Of a DNA stretch of 64,000 bases, positions 9,602-16,682 are shown one piece after another. The notes beneath the pieces were generated by a model that worked only from the letters and a program-made list of their open reading frames with translations, did no database searches and was not told where the DNA came from. A program made the position numbers and the translations under genes. Positions within the stretch are counted from its first letter, which is position 1, and each line of letters opens with the position of its first letter. Origin of the DNA: Bacteroidales bacterium KHT7 (GTDB lineage Bacteria > Bacteroidota > Bacteroidia > Bacteroidales > Bacteroidaceae); NCBI GenBank assembly GCA_900102385.1, contig FNBQ01000004.1, positions 62,001 to 126,000 of the forward strand, written 5' to 3'.

Positions 9602-9656
9602 CTATTTGCATTTCGCTTGTGCGGCGGCTACGAGCGCAATATCATAAAAATATAGA

Positions 9657-9684
9657 GGGTGTGCATACCTAAATATGCACACCC
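9657..9684 (-). terminator. Perfect 11-bp hairpin, terminator-like on the minus strand
   Basis: GGGTGTGCATA pairs exactly with TATGCACACCC around a 6-base loop. Read on the minus strand it is followed by a T-rich tract. No minus-strand gene is visible to its right, so its role may be to insulate the element starting near 10.2 kb. Confidence 0.5.
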
Positions 9685-10236
9685 CCTTGTGGAACGGGCA
9701 GATGTCGATGATTAGCACCCCCCTTTCCTGATGTTGCAAATATAGCCACAAAATGCACAAAAGCCAAATTTATTTGCAGAAAAAAAATTGAACAATCCAA
9801 CAAAACAAATTCTTTTCCTATCACTTGCCACCCAATTATTCGCCTATAATGCCTATAAATTTGCATCCTTCGCTTGTGTAAAATTTGCAATCCCCCACCA
9901 TCTCCCAACCATAACTCCAAGACATTTGCAAAAAAAATTGCAAATCCAAACTGAAAAAAACACTTGCAATAAAAGCCCCCCCATACAATCCCCCTCAAAA
10001 AACCATTGTGATTCCGGGATTTTCAAAATCCCATCAAAAAAAATTACAAAAACTTACATCGCCCAGCACGCAGCCTTACCACCTCACAGCCAGACACTTG
10101 ACCGCCACAGCCGCGCGCCTTCAGCCACCCCCTCGCCAATGGGATTTCGGGCATTAAAAATCCCATATTGCTCCCCATTCAATCCCCCGTTCCTTTGCCG
10201 TCGAGAGTTCCTCACATGGGGCTTTCAACAGAAAAC
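9685..10236. other. Intergenic stretch with no supported gene
   Basis: AC-rich, low-complexity sequence. An 8-bp inverted repeat (ATTTGCAA and TTGCAAAT) spans about 9922-9943. The long open frame on the plus strand here has poor codon quality and I do not accept it as a gene. Confidence 0.5.
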
Positions 10237-10410
10237 ATGAAGAGATACAATACTCTCGCGCAAGGGGTCGAAGCACAGTACACCCCTCGCCCTGTCGGAG
10301 CTGTCGTCAGACTTATGCTCCACGGTAACTCACCACTCGCCACAGGCTTCCGCAGGCACATGGCACAAAAGAGAAGCGCGGAGAAAGGAGGAACAACACA
10401 TGAAAAGTAA
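10237..10410 (+). CDS. Small hypothetical protein at the left end of the phage-like element
   Basis: A 57-residue basic product starting MKRYNTLAQGVEAQ. Its last 11 bases overlap the start of the next small gene, and it contains that gene's strong AGGAGG ribosome-binding site, which supports coupled translation. Similar tiny basic proteins are common at the start of phage replication modules. No family recognised; chance coding remains possible. Confidence 0.45.
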   Translation: MKRYNTLAQGVEAQYTPRPVGAVVRLMLHGNSPLATGFRRHMAQKRSAEKGGTTHEK

Positions 10411-10738
10411 CGTAAACCTGTGCGTAACGCTCAAGACACACCTGTTCAGCTCCGTACTGCTAACGCTTAACCGCCCATACACAGGCGTGCTGCGACGCAA
10501 CGGACTCGACCATTTCGACTTTGTCGAAACGCTACGGATATGCAGCTGCAAGCGCAATCCGCACGTCTTCTCGGGACACTACATCACCATCACGCGCAGA
10601 GACGACGGCAGCTACCGCCCAAACCTCAGAGCCATGAAAGACTGCCACTCGCTCAATAGCGCCGAGGAGTATGCCACCGGAGTGTACAAGGAACTCATCA
10701 AAGCCTTGTCTGGCCTTGTAGAGAAAAACGGGAATTAA
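10400..10738 (+). CDS. Hypothetical protein of the phage-like element
   Basis: A 112-residue product with an unusually strong ribosome-binding site for this phylum (GAAAGGAGG, ending 9 bases before the start). Many Bacteroidetes genes lack one. The protein is mixed alpha/beta with several Cys and His residues (CSCKRNPH near residue 50), which could be a small metal site, but no known family is recognised. It sits directly left of the candidate origin and is probably part of the same early transcript. Confidence 0.65.
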   Translation: MKSNVNLCVTLKTHLFSSVLLTLNRPYTGVLRRNGLDHFDFVETLRICSCKRNPHVFSGHYITITRRDDGSYRPNLRAMKDCHSLNSAEEYATGVYKELIKALSGLVEKNGN

Positions 10739-10757
10739 CACTTCGGATTGACAAAAA

Positions 10758-10911
10758 GCGTTTCAGCGTTTCAAGCGTTTCAAGAAACTAAGAGGGGGTA
10801 CGTTTCCTTCTTTTATACTTATAACTATTTAATAATTAATAAGTTATATAATAATAAAGAGTTTTTGAAACCCCACTACCCCCCCACTGAAACGCTGAAA
10901 CGCTGAAACGC
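10758..10911. other. Candidate replication origin: inverted 8-bp iterons around an AT-rich core
   Basis: Three copies of GCGTTTCA lie at 10758, 10766 and 10775. Three copies of the reverse complement TGAAACGC lie at 10888, 10896 and 10904 in perfect head-to-tail order. Between them is about 55 bp of almost pure A/T (roughly 10806-10865), suited to strand opening. The block lies just before a DUF3987 protein and a primase, as expected of a plasmid, phage or satellite origin. A long-range hairpin or regulator-binding array is the alternative reading. Confidence 0.6.
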
Positions 10912-10948
10912 CCAACTAATTATTTTTCATCTAAAAAGCAGAATATCA

Positions 10949-12262
10949 ATGAAGTACGATATCACAAAATCAACAGCACCTGCTATGCCAAACCTTGGCA
11001 AAGGCACAGAATGTTTAAAATTACTGCTCTCGCAGACAAGTTTTGACATGCACGCCCCTCTCTTGCCTATGCTTTTTCCTGTACTTGGCACAAAAATTTC
11101 GAATGCCGAATTTCAATATCCAAGCGGTCATTGGTTCGAAATGTGCGGTCAGCAAGCTGCCTTGGTAGCCGATAGTGCAGGAAACAAGGGGCAACTTGGA
11201 CTGTTGGTTGAAGCCTGCAACCGCGACTTCCGCAAACAAGATGCCGAGCAATTGCAGAAATACCTTCAGTACCAGAAATCATACAAAAAGCGTTCGCAGT
11301 CGAAAGAGCGTCCCGAAGAGGTGTTCCCACTACTGAGATTCCTGCCTGCCGACTGCTCAAAGCCCGGCTATCTGAAGGCACAGATGGTTTGTCAGGAACA
11401 TGGCGGACTGAGCACCTACATCGACCTGAAGGAGATTGAACAGCTCGACAGCCTTTGCGGCTCTCATAAACAAGTAACCCAGATACTGCGCCTGATGTGG
11501 GACAGAGAAGTGTATAATGCACTCAGGGCTACGGTCGACGGCATCACCGGCTCGGCACTTTTAAGAACCAACCTTACCGTCAGCACCACTCCCGTGCGCA
11601 TAAGGCAGTTCTTTAAGTCAAACCTCTTCGACGGAACGCTGGGACGCATGGTCTTCTCATACAAGCCACGCGCCGGACGCGACGGAAAGATTCCGCGCAT
11701 CGGCAAATTCAGCGACGAGTTCTACGAGAAACTGGACAACTATCTGGCACGGCTCGACAACTGCAAGGGACGCTATGTCATCAGGCCTCTGAACAAACTA
11801 ACCGAACGGCTGGCCAACGACATAGCAGAGCTGGGCGACCTCACCGACAACGATTGTCTGTGGGATATGGGCAAGAGAAGCCTGATTGCCGCGTGGAAAG
11901 CCGGCTGTATCATGTGGACACTTAACAATATGACTTGGCATCGCTCAATGGCCGACGTAGTTGAATGGCTGATGTTTCACGACCTGTGGAGCAAGTACCA
12001 AGTGTTGGGAGATATGCTTAAAGAAGGCGACACAAGCACGGCTGATGCCTCACAGTCAACACCTGCCAACATGTTAGACAACATCAAGGGTGAGTCTTTT
12101 TCCGAACAGCAGCTTGATGCGCTTCGCCTGAGCCTTGGCAAGCCAATAGGCAGCGCAACCAAGCGTCAGCTGCGTGTGTGGGTGCATCGCCAACTTATAA
12201 CCTTCAACGAGGCAACCGGCCTCTACACCAAAACCAAAGAATATCTGAAAGGCAATGGATAA
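10949..12262 (+). CDS. DUF3987-like replication protein (degenerate P-loop)
   Basis: A 437-residue protein resembling the DUF3987 / VapE-like helicase proteins that accompany CHC2 primases in Bacteroidales mobile elements. An N-terminal basic region leads to VADSAGNKGQLG (about residues 72-83), where a P-loop would be expected but the canonical GxxxxGKS/T is altered. A segment TTPVRIRQFF (about 215) and a C-terminal winged-helix-like part (RQLRVWVHRQLITF, about 410) follow. It starts 38 bases after the iterons and overlaps the primase gene by 8 bases. It may load or replace a helicase at the adjacent origin. Family assignment is moderate; the operon role is inference. Confidence 0.7.
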   Translation: MKYDITKSTAPAMPNLGKGTECLKLLLSQTSFDMHAPLLPMLFPVLGTKISNAEFQYPSGHWFEMCGQQAALVADSAGNKGQLGLLVEACNRDFRKQDAEQLQKYLQYQKSYKKRSQSKERPEEVFPLLRFLPADCSKPGYLKAQMVCQEHGGLSTYIDLKEIEQLDSLCGSHKQVTQILRLMWDREVYNALRATVDGITGSALLRTNLTVSTTPVRIRQFFKSNLFDGTLGRMVFSYKPRAGRDGKIPRIGKFSDEFYEKLDNYLARLDNCKGRYVIRPLNKLTERLANDIAELGDLTDNDCLWDMGKRSLIAAWKAGCIMWTLNNMTWHRSMADVVEWLMFHDLWSKYQVLGDMLKEGDTSTADASQSTPANMLDNIKGESFSEQQLDALRLSLGKPIGSATKRQLRVWVHRQLITFNEATGLYTKTKEYLKGNG

Positions 12263-13172
12263 GAACCAGCTCCAACAGCTCCGCGAACTCCCCATCGAGG
12301 GAGTCGCCGGGCGGCTCGGACTGCACGTTGAGCGGCACAAGAGCCTATGCCCCTTCCACGACGACCGCCACCCCAGCCTCTCGTTCAACGTGGCGCGCAA
12401 CACCTTCAGGTGCTTCGTCTGCGGAGCGTCGGGAGGAACTATCGACTTGGTTATGCGGCATCTCAACAAAGACTTCAAAGAGGCATGCCGATGGCTGGCC
12501 GACGAGCACAACATCATCCGCCACGAATACAGGCCGCCAGCCGCCACGCAGCCACCGCCGTTCGATGCTGCCCGATACAGCCGCCTCTTCAGCAGCCCCA
12601 GCCTTGGCAAGGCGGCACGGCAGTTCCTCTTCGAGCGGCGTATGCTCGACCCTCGGGTGGTGCGTTGGTGCAGGCTCAACTCGTGGCGCGACAGGCAGGG
12701 CATAAACTGGCTACAGATACCCTACTTCAACGCCGACGGAACGCTCACAGGCATACAGAACCGCAACCTCGACTACGGCAGCACCCCCGAGGGCATACCG
12801 CGATTCATGTTTCCACGAGGCTCGCGTTGCGGCATCTACAACCTGCCCGTGCTGCGGCTGCTGCGCCCCGGCGACGAGCTCTTCATTACCGAAGGCTGCT
12901 CCGACTGCTGGGCTATGCTCTCGGCAGGACACAAGGCAATAGCCATACCAAGCGCCACCCTGCTCAGCCACGGCGACGCCGGCATACTGTCCCAGCTGCA
13001 CGAGCGGCACTCCGTAAGCCTGCACATGTACCCCGACTGCGATGTCCCGGGCGAGAGGCTCTTCTTGCAGCTGCGCGGCATACTGCCCCGTCTGGAGCGC
13101 CACCAGCTCCCACCCGGCTGCAAGGACTTCAGCGACTATTATGTCTCATCAAAAAAGCAAAACAACGTATGA
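12255..13172 (+). CDS. CHC2 zinc-finger / Toprim primase
   Basis: A 305-residue DnaG-type small primase. The N-terminal zinc finger has Cys-Pro-Phe-His (CPFHDDRHPS, about residues 32-41) and FRCFVCGASGG (about 53-63), matching the CHC2 pattern. The Toprim catalytic part has ELFITEGCSDCW (about 210-221, Glu) and YPDCDVPGERL (about 258-268, the Asp-x-Asp pair). It is much shorter than chromosomal DnaG (near 600 residues) and lacks the C-terminal helicase-binding domain, as usual for phage and satellite primases. Overlaps of 8 bases upstream and 4 bases (ATGA) downstream show translational coupling. It would prime replication at the nearby iteron block. Confidence 0.88.
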   Translation: MDKNQLQQLRELPIEGVAGRLGLHVERHKSLCPFHDDRHPSLSFNVARNTFRCFVCGASGGTIDLVMRHLNKDFKEACRWLADEHNIIRHEYRPPAATQPPPFDAARYSRLFSSPSLGKAARQFLFERRMLDPRVVRWCRLNSWRDRQGINWLQIPYFNADGTLTGIQNRNLDYGSTPEGIPRFMFPRGSRCGIYNLPVLRLLRPGDELFITEGCSDCWAMLSAGHKAIAIPSATLLSHGDAGILSQLHERHSVSLHMYPDCDVPGERLFLQLRGILPRLERHQLPPGCKDFSDYYVSSKKQNNV

Positions 13173-13390
13173 ACCAATTCAGAATCAAGACCTACGGCAA
13201 GTCCGAGCTTGCCATGCTCTACTTTCCAACAGACAGCAACACGCACATATCCGTAAACCGCCTTATGTCGTGGATAAACCGCAACACCACGCTACTTGCA
13301 GCCCTCTACACCAGCGGCTACCGCAAGTCGTCCAAGTTCTTCACCCCCCGCCAAGTGCGCCTCATAGTAGAGTACTTAGGCGAGCCATAA
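13169..13390 (+). CDS. DUF4248 family protein
   Basis: A 73-residue protein matching the DUF4248 pattern: FRIKTYGKSELAMLYFP at the N terminus, a central WINRN, and a C-terminal TPRQVRLIVEYLGEP. These small helical proteins are frequent beside primase and amidase genes in Bacteroidales elements and look like DNA-binding (helix-turn-helix) proteins, although I know of no proven function. The start overlaps the primase stop (ATGA). A candidate for the regulator acting on the palindromic promoters just downstream. Confidence 0.82.
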   Translation: MNQFRIKTYGKSELAMLYFPTDSNTHISVNRLMSWINRNTTLLAALYTSGYRKSSKFFTPRQVRLIVEYLGEP

Positions 13391-13400
13391 CCCCCCAAAA

Positions 13401-13458
13401 AACGAGTTGTGTCCCAGCCTCCGCACATCTGCGCCACGGCCTCGGAACGCAACTCGTT
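13401..13458 (+). terminator. Long hairpin after the DUF4248 gene
   Basis: AACGAGTTG pairs perfectly with CAACTCGTT across a 40-base interior that has its own small stem, followed by TTCTTCGTCT. It lies 10 bases after the operon's last stop. Confidence 0.65.
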
Positions 13459-13502
13459 TCTTCGTCTCCCCCCCCTCACAATCTTCAACAAAATCTCAGA
13501 AG

Positions 13503-13567
13503 ATGTTGTCATGTGCCATATTTTCTGCTTAAATATTTGAGCAGTAATAATTTCTTTGTATATTTGC
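13503..13567 (+). promoter_or_regulatory. Promoter copy 1 with palindromic operator
   Basis: A 65-bp block identical to 13716-13780 except for one base. It contains a 16-bp near-palindrome GCTTAAATATTTGAGC (13527-13542), a TTG -33 element inside it (13537-13539), 19 bp of spacing and a perfect -7 box TATATTTGC (13559-13567). Confidence 0.75.
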
Positions 13568-13572
13568 CATGC

Positions 13573-13667
13573 GATACCGCTATTTGGGGCGACCCTCTTA
13601 GCTAAGCGTGGGTGTCTCTCTGAGATAATCGACGCATGCGCAGCCCGCCTTAGTGCGGTTTTTTTAT
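13573..13667 (+). ncRNA. Candidate small RNA 1
   Basis: No ORF with a credible start follows the promoter. The predicted transcript of about 95 nt opens with a GGG-GCGA-CCC hairpin (13586-13595, a GNRA-type loop), contains the core AATCGACG-N3-GCGCAGCCC (13627-13646) and ends in a short CCGC/GCGG stem with eight T (13645-13666). The same order of parts recurs in the second copy. I cannot assign it to a known RNA family. Confidence 0.6.
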
Positions 13668-13715
13668 TTGATATCGAATCTATATACTCCAACAAGATAA
13701 CAGACATACGTTCTA

Positions 13716-13780
13716 ATGTTGTCATATGCCATATTTTCTGCTTAAATATTTGAGCAGTAATAATTTCTTTGTATATTTGC
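13716..13780 (+). promoter_or_regulatory. Promoter copy 2 with palindromic operator
   Basis: Second copy of the 65-bp promoter block, 213 bp from the first, with the same near-palindrome (13740-13755) and -7 box TATATTTGC (13772-13780). The sequences beyond the -7 box differ from copy 1, so selection seems to have kept the promoter itself. Confidence 0.75.
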
Positions 13781-13785
13781 AACCA

Positions 13786-13870
13786 AAGTCGGGGACGCCC
13801 CCCATGGACTTGAGGCTTAGAATCGACGTCCGCGCAGCCCTTCCCCATTCTCCTCGTGAGGGTGGGGATT
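13786..13870 (+). ncRNA. Candidate small RNA 2
   Basis: Predicted transcript of about 85 nt: GGGG-ACG-CCCC hairpin (13791-13801), the shared core AATCGACG-N3-GCGCAGCCC (13821-13840), and a terminator stem CCCCA/TGGGG plus CCTC/GAGG (13843-13867) followed by ATTTATT. It shares architecture with small RNA 1 but little sequence outside the core. Confidence 0.6.
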
Positions 13871-13984
13871 TATTATAAGCCATAGGCATATAATTCGCAA
13901 TTATGATGAACCAAGCCCTTCGCTTTTGTCCTTCAATCTGTCTCGCCCCCCCTCACAATCTTCAAGTAAATGCCTTGTGCATGG

Positions 13985-14027
13985 ACAAAAAAATTTGAGG
14001 CTCTCACAACCAATGTGAAAGCCTCAA
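13985..14027 (-). terminator. Strong minus-strand terminator
   Basis: TTGAGGCT/AGCCTCAA and TCACA/TGTGA form a two-part stem with a 5-base loop; on the minus strand it is followed by seven T. No convincing minus-strand gene lies to its right, so it either ends an unseen RNA or shields the small RNA region. Confidence 0.75.
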
Positions 14028-14283
14028 CATCTAATAAAACTTGCTTTTATGAAAAAGAGCCTCACAACCAATGCGAAGCCATTTTCTACTTTTGGAAGTT
14101 GTGAGTGGAGCGACAAAGGCTACCACTGACAATTTTCGCAAATATAGCATATTAACCAATAACCTCAAAATTCTTCTGCCATTTTTTTTAGCCATACAAC
14201 AATTACCGCACCAAGCCCCGTCAATAAAGCCGCCATAGTTCTTACGTGAGTTCGGAATAAGAAACTCCATCCTTCTATATTTG
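14028..14283. other. Intergenic stretch with a partial hairpin repeat
   Basis: Nothing protein-coding is supported. At about 14059-14083 part of the preceding hairpin arm recurs (CCTCACAACCAATGCGAAGCC), without the full partner strand. Confidence 0.5.
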
Positions 14284-14506
14284 GAAAATGATTATTCGGA
14301 ATGACGCTGAAAGCGTCACCTCTCAGTAACCGCAGCATCCGTAGGATCTGCGGACAGTAATGAAACAAATATCATCGACCCTGAAAGCGGTCGCCCATTG
14401 CAGCAGATGGGGCACTCTTTCAGAGTGCTTGTCGTAGGTTGGTGGCTTTTTCCGCAGGTCGTTCCGACCTACGGTTACTAAGCGGAGACGCTTTCAGCGT
14501 CTGTAA
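14284..14506. repeat. REP-like palindromic element, copy 1
   Basis: A 223-bp block whose ends are exact reverse complements: GACGCTGAAAGCGTC at 14301-14315 and GACGCTTTCAGCGTC at 14487-14501. Internal stems include CCGCAG...CTGCGG, ACCCTGAAAGCGGT and GCACTCTTTCAGAGTGC. A second copy lies at 37732-37946. It has no coding capacity and looks like a REP/MITE-type repeat. Confidence 0.85.
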
Positions 14507-14748
14507 CATACAGATAATCAATTCTGTGATGTCTTACAAAAGCAACAAAACTATGCGTTGTACAAGTAAGAAATGTATAATTTATCCCGAATTCGCGTAG
14601 TTCTTGCATCTTAGCGCATCTCCGCACCTCGCCCACATAACAAGCCTCAGCCACCCCCTTCTGCCCCCAAAAAACAAAAAAAAGTCCTAAAATCGTACGC
14701 AACTCCTACAAACGTACGCTAACGCATAACCGCCAATTTCAGATGTCG

Positions 14749-14757
14749 TATCTTTGC
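14749..14757 (+). promoter_or_regulatory. -7 promoter box for the late (lysis-like) genes
   Basis: TATCTTTGC matches the consensus. It would give a 5' leader of about 220 nt before the gene at 14986, including an 8-bp hairpin CATCTGCC/GGCAGATG (14952-14969) just before the start codon that could influence translation. Confidence 0.6.
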
Positions 14758-14784
14758 ATCGTGAACCAAGAGAAAGGCGCGCAT

Positions 14785-14811
14785 CTCGAACGAATCCCGA
14801 AGGCATAAGGA
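14785..14811. repeat. 11-bp periodic repeat, short array A
   Basis: About two units of the form ATCCCGAAnnn (TCTCGAACGA, ATCCCGAAGGC) inside the leader of the late operon. The same unit occurs at 25648 and 56625. Confidence 0.5.
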
Positions 14812-14985
14812 AGCCCGCAACAAGACAAACCAACAAGCCAACCCAAGGCAGAGACAAACCCAAGCAACCCAAAGCCCAAACGGATTCAGGAACACAAACA
14901 AACCGAATTATTAACCATCCATCCCCGCTACCCCCTCCGCGGAATACAAAACATCTGCCACGGCAGATGGGGAGAGGAAAACACT

Positions 14986-15354
14986 ATGGCAAGAATAACC
15001 CCTATCGATGTCATCAAGGGCATCAGCGGCAAGTACGGAAAAGACTCAAACATCTACTTCGCCACCAACAGGTCGAGCAACCGAATACGCATAGCCAAGA
15101 TTTCGCACCCTTACACAGGACCGGCTACCGACAAGCAGATTGAGCAGCAGGCAAAGTTCGCCAAGCGTCAGGCCGTTGCAACCGCATGGCTCAACGCCAA
15201 CAAGCCAAGCACCGCCAACGGAGTCAAGGGTACCGAGGCATACCAGCAGGTGCAGAAGCTGAAGCACGTCTACAACTTCTCAAACATCACGCAGGTGCTC
15301 TACAAGTACATGGACGACAAGAACGTCATCACCCTGCCACCTTCGGCAGTCTGA
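14986..15354 (+). CDS. Hypothetical protein, first late gene of the element
   Basis: A 122-residue basic protein with an N-terminal MARITPIDVIKGISGKYGKDSNIYFATNRSSN and no membrane segment. I do not recognise a family. In comparable Bacteroidales cassettes this position, just before the lysis-type genes, often holds a small DNA-binding protein; high Lys/Arg content is compatible with nucleic-acid binding but does not prove it. Start chosen at the ATG 16 bases after the 14952-14969 hairpin, with GGGAGAGGAAA as a plausible ribosome site. Confidence 0.75.
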   Translation: MARITPIDVIKGISGKYGKDSNIYFATNRSSNRIRIAKISHPYTGPATDKQIEQQAKFAKRQAVATAWLNANKPSTANGVKGTEAYQQVQKLKHVYNFSNITQVLYKYMDDKNVITLPPSAV

Positions 15355-15377
15355 ACCCGAGAATCTTTTTCCAGCCC

Positions 15378-15417
15378 TACAGAGGAACGGGGCTGACACC
15401 CGGCCCCTTCCTCTGTA
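15378..15417 (+). terminator. Strong hairpin between the late genes
   Basis: ACAGAGGAACGGGGC pairs with GCCCCTTCCTCTGT around a short loop. No long T-run follows, so it may be an attenuator or an RNA-processing site rather than a full terminator. Confidence 0.5.
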
Positions 15418-15448
15418 CTTTAACCCAACCCCGTAACACTCGCAACAC

Positions 15449-15688
15449 ATGACACTCTTCCGCCTCAACTTCATAGCCAGCCTCATACTCATCGTTGCAG
15501 GATTCTTCGTCCCACCCGTCGGCATCATCGACGGATCCGTGCTCACCGCCGTCGGACTCCTCCTGCTCTTCGCCCTCATAGGCCAGATTCCCGAGATGGC
15601 AAAGGCCGGCAAGAACATCAAACTGCGCAAGGGCGACTTCTCCGCCGAGGTAGACACCCCTCCGCAACAGCCCGACAACATCAGCTAA
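15449..15688 (+). CDS. Small two-helix membrane protein (holin-like position)
   Basis: A 79-residue protein with two hydrophobic segments (about residues 5-23 and 30-47) and a charged C-terminal tail (KAGKNIKLRKGDF). Size, a hairpin of two helices and location directly before a DUF5675 gene and a spanin-like gene match a small phage holin. No holin family signature can be named, so the call rests on context. Other small phage membrane proteins are possible. Confidence 0.6.
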   Translation: MTLFRLNFIASLILIVAGFFVPPVGIIDGSVLTAVGLLLLFALIGQIPEMAKAGKNIKLRKGDFSAEVDTPPQQPDNIS

Positions 15689-15708
15689 CCCCTTAAAACA
15701 AAACGAAC

Positions 15709-16140
15709 ATGAAAATACTCCTTACAAGAACGGCACGCAAGCCACGCTACACCATAGGCCGCCTCAGCATAAACGGCACATACATGTGCGACACCATCGA
15801 AGACCGCGACCGCGGACTCGCCCAGGACATGCCGCTCACGCAACTGCGACGCCTCAAGGTGTACGGACAGACGGCAATACCCACAGGCACATACAAAGTA
15901 ATCTGGACATTCAGTCCGCGCTTCGGCAAGTACCTGCCGCAGCTACACAACGTGCCCATGTTCAGCTGCATACGCATGCACGCCGGCAACACGGCGGCCG
16001 ACACCCTCGGATGCATCATCCTTGGCGAGAACAAGGCGGTGGGAATGGTGCTCAACAGCCGCGCAGCCTGCGCAAGGATAATGCCCCTCATACAACAGGC
16101 CATAAGCCGCGACGAACCCGTTACCATACAGATAAGATGA
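15709..16140 (+). CDS. DUF5675 family protein (endolysin-like position)
   Basis: A 143-residue protein of the DUF5675 type: paired beta strands with the sequence GRLSINGTYMCDTIEDRDR (about residues 15-33), AIPTGTYKVIWTFSPRFGK (about 60-78), CIRMHAGNTAADTLGCIILG (about 92-111). The His and Cys in the latter resemble the arrangement in L,D-transpeptidase-like folds, and the family is common in phage lysis regions, but the enzymatic activity is unproven. Its stop overlaps the start of the next gene (ATGA). Confidence 0.75.
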   Translation: MKILLTRTARKPRYTIGRLSINGTYMCDTIEDRDRGLAQDMPLTQLRRLKVYGQTAIPTGTYKVIWTFSPRFGKYLPQLHNVPMFSCIRMHAGNTAADTLGCIILGENKAVGMVLNSRAACARIMPLIQQAISRDEPVTIQIR

Positions 16141-16496
16141 ACCGCCCGCTCCTCCTCATCGTCCCCCTGCTGCCGTTCCTCGCCTCGTGCCGCACCATAA
16201 GGCACACCACCGCCAAGGCGCAAACCATCATGGTACACGACACCATACAGCAGCACGTCATCGTCCGCCGTACCGACTCCGTACTTATCATAAAGACCGA
16301 CAGCGGCACATGCCAGCGCGAAAAGTCGCACACCATCGTCTATGCCGCCGGAAGGGAGAGCCTCAACAAGGTGCAGCACGATACGGTTACGGTAGTCCGC
16401 ACAGCCCCCTCGCCAGCAAAGGCATCACGCCAGTCCACCCTCCTGCCCGCAGTCATGGCAGTCATAATACTGGTACTCGTCTTCAGGCGCACATAA
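16137..16496 (+). CDS. Lipoprotein with C-terminal membrane helix (unimolecular-spanin architecture)
   Basis: A 119-residue protein beginning MNRPLLLIVPLLPFLASC, a signal peptide with lipobox LASC (Cys18), and ending with a hydrophobic helix (LLPAVMAVIILVLVF, about residues 102-116) plus RRT. The middle is extended and beta-prone. An outer-membrane lipid anchor at one end and an inner-membrane helix at the other define unimolecular spanins, which fuse the two membranes at the last step of phage lysis of Gram-negative hosts. It overlaps the DUF5675 gene by 4 bases, as expected of a lysis cassette. Topology is read from sequence; function is inference. Confidence 0.65.
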   Translation: MNRPLLLIVPLLPFLASCRTIRHTTAKAQTIMVHDTIQQHVIVRRTDSVLIIKTDSGTCQREKSHTIVYAAGRESLNKVQHDTVTVVRTAPSPAKASRQSTLLPAVMAVIILVLVFRRT

Positions 16497-16613
16497 CTCC
16501 CCCAAGCGGCGGCACATCACCCCAAAAGGAGCATGTACCGTCGCTTTTCATTTTCCAAGCCCCATGCAGCATCTTTCACCCCAAAAACACTTGCATACCC
16601 AAAATGTTTGTAC

Positions 16614-16621
16614 TACCTTTG
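16614..16621 (+). promoter_or_regulatory. -7 box for the 16683 lipoprotein gene
   Basis: TACCTTTG with a TTG -33 element at 16591-16593 (about 20 bp away), consistent with the Bacteroidetes primary sigma factor. Confidence 0.55.
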
Positions 16622-16682
16622 TGCAGAATTTGCCAACAACTAACAATAATATGAAAGGCAAGCATCAATATCATTAAAAAAA

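Noticed and set aside
9788-10240. 150-residue plus-strand frame left of the phage-like element
   Set aside because: Low-complexity, AC-rich composition, no credible start context, poor protein-like character.
13503-13870. Retron non-coding RNA
   Set aside because: No reverse transcriptase gene is present in the window and the expected inverted-end and branching-G context is not evident.
14754-15143. 129-residue frame overlapping the late operon leader
   Set aside because: Starts inside the -7 box, encodes a Pro/Arg/Gln-rich string and overlaps the 14986 gene in another frame.
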